DNA of 64,000 bases from Pterois miles (Eukaryota > Chordata > Actinopteri > Perciformes > Scorpaenidae), in assembly GCA_947000775.1 (NCBI GenBank), contig CAMQGK010000130.1, positions 3,540,001 to 3,604,000 of the forward strand, in the 5' to 3' direction. Shown piece after piece: positions 1 to 12,444 of this stretch. Numbering within the stretch: position 1 is the first letter of the stretch; every line of letters starts with the position of its first letter. The translations under genes were made by a program, and so were the position numbers. Under the pieces are notes generated by a model. That model saw nothing but the letters and a program-made list of their open reading frames with translations, was not told where the DNA came from and searched no databases.

Positions 1-47
1 GTCATGTAGGGAGTCCATGTCTTGTCCTGAGGCAGTGACATGGGGAA

Positions 48-94
48 ATATATATGTATATATATATATATATATAGCCATAGCCATAGCCATA
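48..94. repeat. TA/TATG microsatellite with a TAGCCA tail
   Basis: Alternating TA with one TATG interruption runs into three copies of TAGCCA. This is a simple repeat with no visible gene content. Confidence 0.8.
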
Positions 95-310
95 TGATTC
101 AAATTTTAACTCTAAATGTTACCGCTTCCTCTTAGCTCTTCTCAAGCCAACCAGCTCGTGTGTTTTTACAAGGAATATGTCAGACTCTGTACTGTTCTTT
201 TCACTTCAGTTACTTAGCAACTAAATGACATATCTCGCAAAGGAAAAACCTGAACCCCTCAATGCTGAGAAAACTTCAGGACATCACAGCGATAAATCTG
301 TCTCCTCCAG

Positions 311-395
311 GGCCGACGTGTTCAAGGTGGGAGTGTCGCTGACCGAGTTATATGACCGAGTCATGAAAGCTATCAAAGTTGAAGGACAAGAATGA
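311..395 (+). CDS. Possible last coding exon of an unrecognised gene (partial)
   Basis: A pyrimidine-rich stretch ending in CTCCAG at 301-310 looks like a 3' splice site. After it, the frame starting at 312 is open for 27 codons to a TGA at 393-395. The peptide begins ADVFKVGVSLTELYDRV and ends KVEGQE; it reads like a natural soluble-protein C-terminus, amphipathic with a balanced composition. I do not recognise the family. The rest of the gene would lie to the left of the window. It would point towards the 3' end of cckbr. An AATAAA at 1539-1544 could serve as a poly(A) signal but is far away. Chance is a real alternative, because 27 codons is short. Confidence 0.4.
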
Positions 396-585
396 TAACT
401 GGGTTGCCGTAGCGTAATTTTGGCTTCTTTGAATGCCGTTCATTAGGCTGTGTGTCATGTCACAGACAGGCTTACTTGCCGACAGCAGCAGTCAGGAAGG
501 TTAAAGACTTGACTTAAGTGAAGGAAGTTATTCAGTTGTTGCTCTTTCAAGACAGGGAACAGTCATTCATGCAATTGAACTTAAA

Positions 586-900
586 GTAAAGGATAAACAG
601 TTAAAATAGTTAGTTAAAAATGAGCTAAAATTAATGGATAAATAGTTGAAATAGCTAAAGAATAGCTAAAAGTAAAGGATAAACAGATAAATTAGCTAAA
701 AAATTAGCTAAAAGTAAGACAGTTGAAATAGTTCACTAAAAATGAGCTAAAAGTAAAGGATAAACAGTTAAAATGGTTAGCTAAAAGTAAAAGATAATCA
801 GTTAAAATAGCTAAAATGAGCTAAAACTAAAGGATAAACAGTTAAAATAGCTAAAAATGGATAAAAGTAAAGCATAAACAGTTGAAATAGTGAGCTAAAT
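586..900. repeat. Imperfect AT-rich tandem array
   Basis: Variants of AAAGGATAAACAGTTAAAAT followed by AGCTAAAAATGAGCTAAAAG recur about six times with irregular period. No coding potential is visible. It looks like a degenerate minisatellite. Confidence 0.75.
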
Positions 901-2544
901 GACCCTCTAACAGATTGCTGCCATAGCAACATAACGTTCACCTCAGGCTTAGTCAGATGGAGAGGACTTTCCTAACTAAAGTTAGTCTTAATATTTATAC
1001 AACAGACTGCTTTAATTATACTAGTCTAACCTAACAATCTAAGACCAAGACTAGTCTTAAGCTAACTTTATGCAGCTGGTGTTAATATCTGACTCCTATG
1101 TGCTGTGTTAGAGGTTAACTGATAAGAGGGAGTGGACACAAACGCACCAGTACCATTAGTTGGTTGCCAATCAAACAAGCACGTTTTGGTAACAAGTGTG
1201 GCTTGAAGTTTGGCTCTTTTATCCAAGGATAAAGACACAATCAGCTCCATTGAAAGAGGCTTTTGTGGTCGATATTTACAGTAGGTCTTTCACTTGCCCG
1301 GGTTGGAGGTTTCATCCAACTCCTTTCCCAATTTCTTTCTCTCCGTCTCTGAAAGCTGACCTTTCACAATGCATCCTTCACCCTTCTGATCTATATCAAT
1401 CTAAAGCTGAATTGAAAACCTCATATTATATCTGAATTAGCCTCTTGGGACACAGTGAGGTTGAAAGCATATCTTTCTTTCAACAGTGCACGATGTTCTC
1501 CTCACGCTATTATAAGGTGTGTAAATTGTACAGAATGAAATAAATAGAATAATACTGAATGGCCTGAAGGCTTTTATAGCTCACACTGGCTTTCTTAACA
1601 AAAGCACTCCACGTGTTGGGCTGAAAATACCTTTATATGCTCCAGGGTCTGGAAATGGGAAACAATACTTAAATGCTGCATTGTATAAGCTATGCAGCAA
1701 CATCCTTAGACACATGGATTTATTGCGCAATACAGGAGGAAACGTACTGGTATTTTTGTTTCCTTCAGGTTTCCTGCTGCTCTGTATTTTGATTTGGGTC
1801 GCAAATGCAACAACCCCTGCCTTCATTGGTAAACGTAGTAGTGCATATCATAGCTTTAACCTCCTGCTCAGGCCTATGTAATGGAAAAAAGCCTGATGTT
1901 TTGTGTTGGGAAGAAGGAAGAGAAAGATGAGGGGTTGAAGAGAAATGTACCGGAGGTGGGGATAGGCCATTAAGAATACCTGGTAGAGGGTTGGAAAGAA
2001 GACAAATGAGCTGTCTCTGTTGCTCTGTTGGGGGGGTTGGTGGTGCAACAGAGAAGCCGTGTCCATTTCCTAGATGCTCTGCCATTGACTTCCATTACTG
2101 AACCCCGTGGCGGAAGGCAGCCATGACAAATAGTGTAGGATTCAGCAGGGTAGTGGCATACATAACGTAGTGTGGGCGCCGGCAGCATGCAGGGCCCGAG
2201 GAAACCCATTGTTGGCTGGAATTACAGATGACTTGGAGCTCTGCAGCCGTACTGGTGCTGAATAGCTGAGTAACATCTGAAACTTGTTAGGATGCGTCAC
2301 CAGTGTACCACCACTTGCTTGTAATCAGTGAGACTGTGAATCCAATTTGTAGACAGGAGTGAAAGCAGGTATTTCAAAGGATGCCAAGCTTGTACTTGTA
2401 TGTGGGATACTGTTGTAGTTTCAGGACAATGTAGCCAAATGATTTTTTTCCCGCCAATACCAATAATAGATAATTCGCCTGCTTCTCATTGCCAGTACTG
2501 ATAAGATAAATTCTAATAATAATAAATAAATCCAATAATTTCTA

Positions 2545-2835
2545 GGGCTGTCAATCAATTAATCTATATAGTTGTGATTAATCGCATCATTGTCCGTAGT
2601 TAATCACGATCAATCATAAATTAATCAGATTTTATCTGATCAAAATGTACCTTAAAGGGAGATTTGTCAATCATGTAATACTCTTATCAATATGGCAGTA
2701 TGCTGCTTTGTGTGAATGTATGTACTGTATATACTGTATCTTAGATTAGAAATTAATTAAACAATGAAATATATTGTCCAGAAACCCTCACAGGTACTGA
2801 CTTCAGCATATAAATATGCTCACTTCATAGTTATG
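2545..2835 (+). mobile_element. Truncated copy of dispersed repeat family R1 (hAT-like ends)
   Basis: It begins with GGGCTGTCAATCAATTAAT, followed by the ATTAATCGCA-rich segment and CCTTAAAGGGAGATTTGTCA. The same order appears in at least seven other places in the window (for example 21492, 30678, 49631). I call this family R1. Complete copies end in TTTGACAGCCC, the inverse of the start, so it behaves like a non-autonomous DNA element. This copy loses its right half. Confidence 0.75.
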
Positions 2836-3051
2836 TTAAGACAAACAGTTATGTTTTCTTTTTTTGTTGCATTTTTTTCAATGTTGTAGCTATTTTAAGC
2901 CAAACCATGATTTTTTTGTTTGTTTTTTTGTCTTGTTGCATGTTTTGTTTTATTTTAATTTTTTAGTTATTTAAAGTCAAATCATGATGTATATTTTTTA
3001 AGCTTTTATTTACTCTTAAGTTTTGTTTTGTGTTTTCAATTTACATGACTA

Positions 3052-3322
3052 CCGTATTTTTCACACTGTAAGGCGCACTTAAAATCGGCCAACTGTTTAA
3101 CTCTGACACTGATGATGAAGGATTTGATGGATTTGTGGAAGAGGAGTGAACTGAAAAGTGAGTGTATTGTTTTGTATTTCATGTGTTACAACTGAAAAAT
3201 GTTGAGAGTTATTGAAATTATTGAATTATTAAATGAATTGAATAAAGTTAAACTTATCTGACCATTTTGTTTCGCTTAATGCGCCTTATAATCCGGTGCG
3301 CCTTATAGTGTGAAAAATACAG
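3052..3322 (+). mobile_element. pogo/Tc1-like non-autonomous DNA element (MITE)
   Basis: The left end CCGTATTTTTCACACTGTAA and the reverse complement of the right end (CTGTATTTTTCACACTATAA) form terminal inverted repeats with two differences in 20 bases. The first GGCGCAC follows in both. The element is flanked by TA on each side (3050-3051 and 3323-3324), the target duplication expected of the Tc1/mariner/pogo superfamily. Between the ends lies a short remnant reading frame at 3093-3149. It is a deletion derivative that needs a transposase from elsewhere. Confidence 0.85.
3093..3149 (+). pseudogene. Remnant C-terminal tail of a transposase inside the MITE
   Basis: The frame reads LFNSDTDDEGFDGFVEEE then stop. 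An acidic tail with DEGFDGF is what I expect at the C-terminus of the related full-length transposase. Everything upstream is deleted, so it cannot be functional. The family assignment is by memory of similar fish elements plus the TA-flanked ends. Confidence 0.55.
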
Positions 3323-4926
3323 TACATGTTGAAAACTGTGACCATAATTATGCAGCCATAAAATACTTTTCCCTCAAAATGCAATTGAGAATGCAGTTTA
3401 CTAGTATTACTAGTCAGGCTGAAATACAACTTTTTTACCTTAATGATTTTACAATATAAAACAAAATCAGAAATATATTAGGTTTTGCAGTTCCTCATAG
3501 CCACTACATCTTTTTCAGAGTAGAGGGCATCCTTTAACCGATTTCCATTACAACAGTAAACAGCACAGCTATCATTAATATTCCGGCAACATGGCATATT
3601 TCACTGAGCGCTCTGACTGCGTAAAATATTTAAAGAGCCTCATGGGCTCCTGCACCGCCTGAGAAAAAACAAATGTGTTTCTGTTTTCACACAAGGCGAG
3701 AGCCACGTCTCTGAAGGATAGCTTGAAAAGAAAAAGTGTTTTCTCTGTTTTTCGGTCCAGGAAGACAGATACAAGTTGTGGCCTGCCGTGTTGCTATGGC
3801 GATGACTCCTGAGCATTCAGCCTCTTCCTCATCCCGGCCCGTGAAATGCGAGTTTGAACTTCCTGAGGGCTTCTTATCCCCTGAGGACTTTGATTCATGT
3901 ATTCGCTGGGGAAGCTGATTTGCCATTGTTGTTAAGTTTATTATTCATCTGCCTTTTTTCATGTTTCACTGCTGAATACTTATTCACAGTCCAGCTCCCT
4001 TCTGTGTGAAAGTGTTTCAAACTTCAGTGGAGAGCGACTGGTCTGGAGGCAGATATTGTTTATCATCTAGCAGTATACCAGAAATCACACATGCTCTCGC
4101 ACACATAACATCACATTTTTTTCCCAATATTTATTTTTTAAATTATGAACATTTGGCATGAAAAATTCTGTACCAGTAACCATGAACCAAACAAGACCGC
4201 TTCATAATAAGTATATCATACTGGAGATACCATGAAAGCAAAACATCACAGACATCAATACATTTAAAACCTCTCAGACATGAGAGTATCCTGTTTCAAC
4301 TAACAGACGATTACACATTTTATAGTATTACAATGTCGCACAAGCAGGCACCAGATGTGGTGAAATGTATAAAGAATTCAGCAGAGACTGCTTTGGTAAA
4401 CATTTAGCGCAATGTAGACACACAAAAACACAGACAGCTTCACCATCAGGGAAGGATTTCCAATGCTAATAAGAGCTAAATATATGATTTCATCACCTCA
4501 TCTCTGCGCCTGCTCTTCACCTCGGCATTTCTCAGTTTGTTTACTTGTGCCGTTTTGTTTTTCCCCTCGCAGCTTAGACTTCAGCGTACATGTTAACACT
4601 TAAGATGCTCCCTCAGAAGGTGTTAAGAAGTGAAAAGAACACTTCTCGTAACTCAGTGTATGAGAAGGAAGGGCAGAGGAGAAAGCTACTGTACCAAAGA
4701 CACATTTTCCCTTTTTACAGGGAGGTAAGGCTGAGTAAAACACTAACATAAAAACAGTCTTTGACAGTTCACGTTGACTTTGTTTCTCGGGCACAGAACC
4801 TGTAGGCCAAAACAAAATATTTCATTCTGTGCCTGAGGTGGAACTAAGAAAAACGCTTTTTCCAATTATGAATTATTCTGCTGAAGAACAAAATTAAAAA
4901 TCCACCAGAGGCACATTTTACTCAGA

Positions 4927-5775
4927 GCCCCCCTCCCCAAGGACGCCATTATGAATATTTGAGAAACAACTTCTTCTAATTTACTGATGAGCGTTTTGGC
5001 AGTGTTTGCTGCTGGCTGAAAATCTCCCAACTCCCAGCGGTCAACTTTTCAGGAACTAAAAGCAGCTTGGTTTCAAGCATTTTTAAATAAGGAGAGTTTC
5101 CTCAGAGTGTGTAATCTTTCAACTACAGTGAAAACATCAAAATCCTCCAAATTGGAGGTAAACTAAGAGCAAAATCATAACAAGCAGCTTGAAACAACTT
5201 CTTCTAATTTGCTTATGAGCATTTTATAAGTGTTTGCTGCTGGCTGAAAATCTCCCATTAGTCAACTTCTCAGGAACTAAGAAAAGCAGCTTGGTTTGGA
5301 GCATTTTTTTAAGGAGAGTTTCCTCAGTGTGTAATCCTTCAACTACAGTGAAAACAGGAAAATCCTCCAAATTGGAGGTAAACCAAGAAAAATCATAAAG
5401 AGCAGCTTAAAGAGCACAAATGGTACGCCCTGTGAATCACGACAAATATGAGGTATACACTGGTATCAGATTGGTACTTCACATTGGCCTAACCCAGGTA
5501 TCAGTATCGGGACTGAAAAAGTCGGATTGGTCCTTTACTAACTATTGCACTGGCAGAAAAGTGTAACCCCTCCCCAGGGAAGCCATTATGACTAATTGAG
5601 AAACAACGTCTTTTTACTCACGAGCATTTTGTTAGTGTTTGCTTCTGGCTGAAAATCTCGGTCAACTTTTCAGGAGCTAAGAAATTCCTCCAAATCCTCC
5701 AATTTAGAGGTAAACGAAGAAAAATTAAGGGCACATGCCTCATGAATCATCACAAATATGAGGGTACTACTTCAC
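4927..5775. repeat. Local triplication of a roughly 0.2-kb unit
   Basis: Three diverged copies start near 4927, 5188 and 5567. Shared landmarks are CCATTATGA..TTGAGAAACAAC, GTTTGCTGCTGGCTGAAAAT, CAACTTTTCAGGAACTAA and CCTCCAAATTGGAGGTAAAC. About 135 bases of other sequence separate copies two and three, and GCCAGAAAAGTG occurs beside copy three on both sides. No reading frame is conserved between copies. Confidence 0.7.
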
Positions 5776-6284
5776 TGCCAGAAAAGTGACATTCATTAAA
5801 TACGACACTGCAGTTTATATTTTGTGCTGTCACTTCTTTTGTGTCCCGAGATGGTCAAAAATTGTTGTGTGCGGCACTGAAGTTTGCTGTTTTTTTCCTC
5901 TTCATGTGCCGCCTGGAGCCCCTAATGGGATTCTTGTTGAGGGAGGTAGAGATAAGAGAGAAACTGACTGTGTGCACCATCCCATGCCTCGGTCTCATTT
6001 CAGTTTCAATTTGCATCAGGCATTGTTCTGGGGACACGGTAAAAATTAGATTTCTCACCCCTGCAGGGGTATTTTTACCTTGTTTTTTAAGAGTCTATAA
6101 ACTTTGTGTGTTGTGGTAAAAATCAATTCTTTTGGTAGCCAACTGTTTGTTTCAGGAGACATTCACAGTGGCAGTGGAAGTGCTCCATATAGCCTTACAG
6201 CCCGTTGACATGAAAAGGCATATGATTGACACGACAATGCACAAGGCATTTTGCATGCATTAAGAGCGCTTTTCTTGCTTTTCA

Positions 6285-6430
6285 CGTCGTATGCACGCCA
6301 TGTAGTCTGTACTGACTGCAATGTAAACACATCTGCGTAAATGTGCTACGCTCAGAGCTAGTGACGTAGACTAGAAAATGAAAAAGACTGCTTATAGCAG
6401 GTGGGTAGGATGAGTCAACAAACAGGACTT
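6285..6430 (-). repeat. Dispersed repeat R3 fragment
   Basis: The segment with TGTAGTCTGTACTGACTGCA and CTAGTGACGTAGACTAGAAA is the reverse complement of sequence at 41490-41645, and part of it recurs at 53150-53260. It is an interspersed repeat of unknown class. Confidence 0.6.
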
Positions 6431-7009
6431 TCAACCATCGATGTATTAAGAGAACTGGATACAGCGTTGGAGGTGGGGCCCCGTTCATTCCTATAAAATT
6501 TGCTCAGTGGCACATGAAGCCAAAATGGCTCAACTTCTGTCTTGAAAAGTACCTCGATCTTCCGGCGATCTACCACATCCATTGGGCCTATCAGACAGAA
6601 CAATGGGAAAAAGTCTTTTTGGGCCCAGTGATGTCCCACGACGGACACAGAAGTTGTAAAACCACCGTTTGGCCACGGTGTTTGACACGGGTGTTTTGTT
6701 TTATAAGTTACGTTAGTGTTCTTATGTTACGTATTTTCTGTACATAGTTTACGTACTTATTTTAAGCCCAGCCATGATGTTTTTTCTAAACCTAACTAAG
6801 CGGTTTTGTTGCCTAAACCCAACGGTAGCTGTTACTGTAGTTTTGTTGCTGTACAAATGAGGTGAAAATGCTAAAATGCGTCCTCATAAAACGCAGAATG
6901 TCCTTGTAATGTTGAGCTTTAAAGGAATAATCGAAACATTCTTAGAAATACAATTATTTGCGTTCTTGCTGAGAATAAGATTAGAATATTGTTACCACTA
7001 AAATGCTAA

Positions 7010-7190
7010 ATAGGAAGCTACACCAGCACAACATAATTTCATACAACAGTTTGTATGATATCTTACAAAATATTATGTTGTTACTTTTCGTGCCTTTTCC
7101 CACAAATGTCCAGCAGCAAAATCCCAAAGCCTTGCAGTGTTTAGGCAACAAACCTACTTGTTTAGGTTTAGGAAAAGGTCGTGGTAATAC
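7010..7190 (+). repeat. Dispersed repeat R2 fragment
   Basis: ATACAACAGTTTGTATGATATC followed by AATGTCCAGCAGC and TTTAGGCAACAAACCTACTT matches the order at 44300-44480. R2 copies at 24150-24840 and 27640-28390 carry a longer internal array of the TTTAGGCAACAAAACTACTT unit. Confidence 0.6.
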
Positions 7191-10100
7191 GTAGTGTGCT
7201 GAGTAAAACAAGCTTGCCTCTAAAAGTATGAAAATAACAAAGTTGTTGCTCTAAGACTGGGAGGTTTGTTTAAATAATACACAGCTAAGCTTGCCAGCCT
7301 GCAGAATAAAACAGATAGAAAATTCAATGAAAACAGTACATTTCCAAGAGCAAAGTTATTCACCCAAGTTTTTACACTCATTCATAATAAACGTGCCTGG
7401 AGACTGAGATTTATTTTGTGAGGTTATAAATCTACAGGCCATGAAATACAAAATAATAACAACTCTGGATTAAGAGGCTTATCGTCATTATTCCTACTCA
7501 TCTATGGTAATTTAACATACTTAACAGTTTGCAGTTCAATAAACTATAGGTTCCAATTTCATAATGTAACAACACATGCAAATAAATACAAATTTAATTG
7601 AAGCCGAAACCGTGCACAGACAGTGAAACAAATCCTGACTAAATCCGCCAAGTTCTCCAGTGCACCAAGCGCTGGCAAAGATATGGAAATCACTCACTGT
7701 TCTGCCTTAATTACAAAAGCGCACACGGAGTGGAGGCCGCCAGACGAGGTGTTTACCAGTGTGGCTCTGTCGGGGATTTTTGTGTGCCAATTGTCTGTCT
7801 GCGAGCCGAACTCGTCGCCACCTCTGCCGCCGTCTGTAAACTCATCTCGGACAGCGCTTGTGCCTGCAAATCTCACGTCACCCACACGCCATTGCCATTC
7901 ATGTATTCATACGCCTCTGCACTGAAAAGGATAAAAAGGGTGGGGGGGTTTCTACAGGGACAGGAAGTGCTAGGCAATGGGAGGACATGAAAAAGAGAAG
8001 CAAACTTGAAAGTGATAACAAGTGACAGCACTAAGCTGTCGAAGTACACCGTATGTAGGACAAAAGTATTACATCACACTGTTTAATGCAAATCCAGATA
8101 TTTTTGTGCTGCAGATGCCAACTGATAAAAGTCTACTTTATATCTTAAATTACTCACTGCAGCATTATCGTGTCCATAGTTTGGCAGAATGGACTGAATT
8201 CATGAATGGCGTCATGAATAATTTCTCCGGGAATTTGTAAATTGTTAATGAACATCATTTCCTGTCATCAAAATAATATCCACTACTTAACAGCTCATGA
8301 TCAAATCTGACTTAAAATGGAGATAGAATGTGTAGTGAGCATTTGAAGGGAAATTTGGGGTATTCTTCAAGCTGGATCCAGTTCTCTTAACTATTGCTAA
8401 CATGCAGTATTATATGCTAACTTTGCACTGCACCTTTTGCTATAGAGTTTTGGGAAAACATGACTCCAGCTAAACAATGTTTAATAGAGCAAGCAGCAAA
8501 AGCCTCCTAAAGTTTTTCAATGAATAGAATCAATAAATGTCAATTTTACTTAAATCATTGCAAACCCTTGCCACCACACCAAAGTTAACACAAAGTAAAA
8601 CTTGCTAGCTAACAATCTTCACTCACTGGTTTGTTTACGTGCAAGGCTGCATATATGCATGCTAGAGGAGGACTAGAGAGATTTGTTGCTTATAAGGAAA
8701 TTCAAGAAAATATTAAGTGCTGTAGGGGATCAAGTCTATGTTACCTCAGCTGAATGTTCCCTCAGCATCATCCTTGGCCCATTTTAAAATCTGCCTATAA
8801 CTTTTTGAGATATCACACTAACAATACCTGATAACAGACAGTTTGGCAAGTCCTCTTTGCCTTCTTTGGATTGGTTGGTTAGGTTTAGGCATGAGGAGTG
8901 GCATTAGTTAGGTTTTGGGTAAGAATATCAGAGGTGAAGTAGAGTGGGTCATGCCTTTGCCATAGTAGGAAACAAAATTTGCAATCGGGAATGTCTGGTG
9001 GGCCATTAAAAAAATGTCCATTTGTTGGGCTGTCAGTCAAATAGCCTTACAGTCCATTGGGACATTTTTCTGACTGTTGGGGTTTCAGGATAATGATGAG
9101 CCGTCAGAGTAATGGCGTGCACCACTGGAAGTACTATCTAAGGTCTGGAGTTATTTCCTTGAAATCTCCATTTTTTTAAACAAAAAGGGAGGCCCGAAAC
9201 AAGGGTTCAAAGGCCTTAAATTTTCATTTAGCTAAGTTAATCAGCAGCTGGCTTTTCATATTTAGTGTACGAGTGTAATATCAGTCTTCTCACCTAACTC
9301 TCAACAAGAAAGCAAATACAACCCTATTCGCACGGGACTAGTATTACCTGGGGACCTCAAGTAATTACTAATAATTGCAGACATCGTCAAATCTGCCATG
9401 TCCGTAACTCTGTTAACATGTAAAAATCCTCTGAAAATTACCTACCATTTTTCGTCAAACACAGAAGTCAAGTGATACAGAGGTCAGATGATAATATTAG
9501 TTCCATGATTTGGGACTGCAAATTAGAAAAATTTAGAAGTCACACAAAGTCCCCTGGTAATAGTCCTGTGTGATTAGGACTGAAGCTCATATCTAAAAAT
9601 GTCTAACTGTTCTTTTTAAACTTTGTCTTTCATTTGCAATTACTGTGTTTACACGTAGTCTACTTTCCGTAACTTCTATTATTAACATTGCTTTGTACTT
9701 GCCTTTGGCCAACACTTGTCTCCATATTGTAGCACACATTGAGGTCAGTTCTTTGAATGAAAGATGCTATTTAAATCAAGATTGTTGTTGTTGTTATAGA
9801 ACCGAAGGGCTCAGATGTGGCGTGTCAGCAGAGACGTTTGTCCTCAGTTTTACAAAAGCGAAGCCATGAGATGTGCACTGCAGGAGAGGAGAGGGTCCCT
9901 GAGAAACACCTCGTTAGTCTAAGCCGGGAAACGGGGTCTTTGTACTTAGGTAATGCTCAGAGTAATTGGCAGCACTGTGGCGGAAGGCAGAGAGAGTACA
10001 TAAAAGAGACCACAGAGATAATTGAGCTGAAAAGGTGAGATTGACTAAAGCACTTCTCCATGCCATTTGTAGCCGGGGCAGACTGGAGCAACTAGCTGGT

Positions 10101-10194
10101 GCAATCAACCTTTCATGGATGAATGGACTTCCTGCACTGCACTACTGCGCTCTCTGATAATTCACATCCGAATGTTGATGTCAATTAGTATTCA

Positions 10195-10849
10195 CTAGGG
10201 ATGCTAATTTTGAAAAACAAAAAAATTAACCATTAACCATCCCTCGTTAACTGGTTATTAACCATTAACCGACAAGATTAGTGCATCTCATATAGTGGTG
10301 CGCCAGCTGCAGTATATGAGCACAACAAAAACTGAGCAGCCACGATGCTGCGTGTATTATCAGACACATGCAGCCAAGTAAAAGTCCGCCACCACTATCG
10401 CATCATTTCGTTTAGTTTAGCAGGTGGTCAGCTGTGTGTCTGCCCAGCGTAACAACACTGCAACTATAACGACTGTCTCACAAACTGTGTGTGCGTTTGT
10501 GCTTCGTTAGCAGCTGTAGCTCTGCTGGACGCTTCATGCTCCCCGTCGTCACACACATACGTACGCTCTGTCAGCGCGGCGTAACTTGACTGAGTTTCCG
10601 GACTGTGTGTGTGGCAGCGGTGAGTGTGAGACTGTTTGAGGCATTATAGCGTGAATAGCGAGCTCAAGACTGGAGCCAACTTCCTGTATCTCACAACGCT
10701 GGCTCACACTCTTAAACTGACAAGCCGCTCCTCTGAGTTATGCACAGCTTTCTGAATTAATTATTAACATTTCTTTTAATGATTTAACCAATAGCGTTGA
10801 TCAGTTAAAATTCGGTTAACGGTTAAACAGTTAATCATTAACACCCCAT
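10195..10849 (+). mobile_element. hAT-like non-autonomous DNA element
   Basis: The left end (CTAGGGATGCTAAT) and the reverse complement of the right end (ATGGGGTGTTAAT) share GGGRTGYTAAT. AGTATTCA at 10187-10194 and AGCATTCA at 10850-10857 match at 7 of 8 positions, the length of an hAT target duplication. Both ends are rich in TTAACCATTAACC-type sequence. No transposase frame remains. A related left end sits at 63733 at the edge of the window. Confidence 0.7.
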
Positions 10850-11872
10850 AGCATTCAGCATACATTTGTAGCGGTGACAATGGGAGCTTTAAGTTCCATG
10901 ACCGAGCCTGTTTGATCCCAGTTTGTTATGCTACATGGTGGATCAACAAGAAAACGGCCTCATTGTAAACACCAGCCTTTCTCATTTATGCATGCAAAGA
11001 AATAAGGCTAAATTACAGTCCTCAGATGTTTATCATTGAGATAAAGATGCACCTTATCAGCCGGAATCAGAGCAGTGCTGAAAAGTGGTCAAAAACATCC
11101 TAACATTACAAGAAGAATCACCTGAATAGAGGATTTTTTTGTGTTTGTATATTTGTGGAAAATAATGATGAAACATAACCCAATAAGTGCGAAACGCTGT
11201 GTCAGAGCAAAGCAAGAAGCTTGTCCAGCGAAAGCTGGACTAATGCGGTTCCCTTTGAAATCTGTTGTAAATAGAATGACTCTTTATCATTTAAATATTT
11301 CAGAAATTAGCGACCCAATGATCCAAAGTTGTAGCCTTATGTACAATAATTCTGATAACTGTGACAGATACCCTGAATGAATGAAGATGAAACCACAAAA
11401 GGAGCTGAAATCCATACTGAATCATAACTGAGGTAATGAGTCCTCATTGTTCAGCAGAACATTTACCTTTGGCGCAGTAAGAACATAAAGACAGAATTTA
11501 CAAGGACACAGAATTCGTAGTTTTTCACTAATATGTCTGTCAGCAAGTGAACAAACTACCATGACAAATGAAGCCACACAAAGCACAGGCACTTGATGTT
11601 CTCTTCAGGATGCAACAAAGCGGATGCTGGCAATTAAACAGAAGAAAAAAAAAAGAGTGTCATCAAACTGAAACGGCGTTTTGCCCGCCTCACATTCTGC
11701 AACCATGCACGCAGAATTTGAAGGAGACCTTTTAAAAAGGCCTCATAAACACGGGCAGGGGATATTACTCAGCGCATGACTCATAGCATATTAAGATGAA
11801 GATTGAAAAAAAAAAGCAGAGTAACCGCTGCCCCGACAGCCATTGACACGACCACCCGGCTCTCCTTGAGGC

Positions 11873-12444
11873 TCAGCAGGTACCGGTTGTGCTGACGGTG
11901 GTGTAGCTGAACTTGGACATGGAGGTGGCCATTGACGTGGCCATGGAGGTGGCGTTGATGCCGTCTTCTCCTCCCTCCTTCCTCCTGCACCACCGGCGAC
12001 AGAGCCGGTTGCGGCAGCAGCAGGCGAAGGTGGACAGCAGGGCTTTGCGGAAGCGCGTGTTCATGAAGCAGTAAATGATGGGGTTGACGCATGCAGAGGT
12101 GTAAGACAACAGGTGGATGAAGGAGATGGGCGCTCCCGAGAGGGCTTTGGAAGCAGACTTCAGGTCAAATGCCTTCCAGGTGTTGGCCGAGTACAGCGGC
12201 ATCCAGCAGATGAAGAAGAGCGCCACAATCACCATCAGCATGCGGATGACTCGCTTCTTGGCCTGTAACTTGGCCTCCGAGGTGTTGCTGCGGGCACGTT
12301 CTGTTTTGGCTTGGGTGGTGCCAGACGAGGCGGAGAGGGTGGGGAGCTCCACAGCAGAGGAGGGCTTTTTAGACACCTGGATGTAGCACCCATCGTCATC
12401 ATCATTGGACCCTGCGACAGCCCTTCCCACACCGTTCTTCTGGC
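11873..12444 (-). CDS. cckbr: cckbr exon 5 (loop 3, helices 6-7, C-terminal tail)
   Basis: Residues 260-449 and the TGA stop at 11875-11873. The acceptor is TTTCCTGACAG. The third intracellular loop has DDDDGCYIQVSKKP and TTQAK, then LQAKKRVIRMLMVIVALFF opens helix 6. Helix 7 ends with NPIIYCFMNTRF, and CCCRNRLC follows. Near the end, ATSM is repeated three times (coded by a 12-base unit around 11915-11955), a likely site of length variation. The final YTTVSTTGTC resembles the end of human CCKBR. Confidence 0.95.

Larger units (their letters stand above)
396..11872. other. Intergenic interval between the left-edge exon and the 3' end of cckbr
   Basis: No convincing exon was found here. The interval holds the tandem array at 586-900, a repeat copy at 2545-2835, a pogo-like element at 3052-3322, a local triplication at 4927-5775, dispersed repeat pieces at 6285-6430 and 7010-7190, and an hAT-like element at 10195-10849. 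The cckbr 3' UTR must occupy the right end (below 11873 on the minus strand), but I could not find a clear poly(A) signal for it. Open frames near 3736, 5786 and 7623 have no recognisable protein features. Confidence 0.6.
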
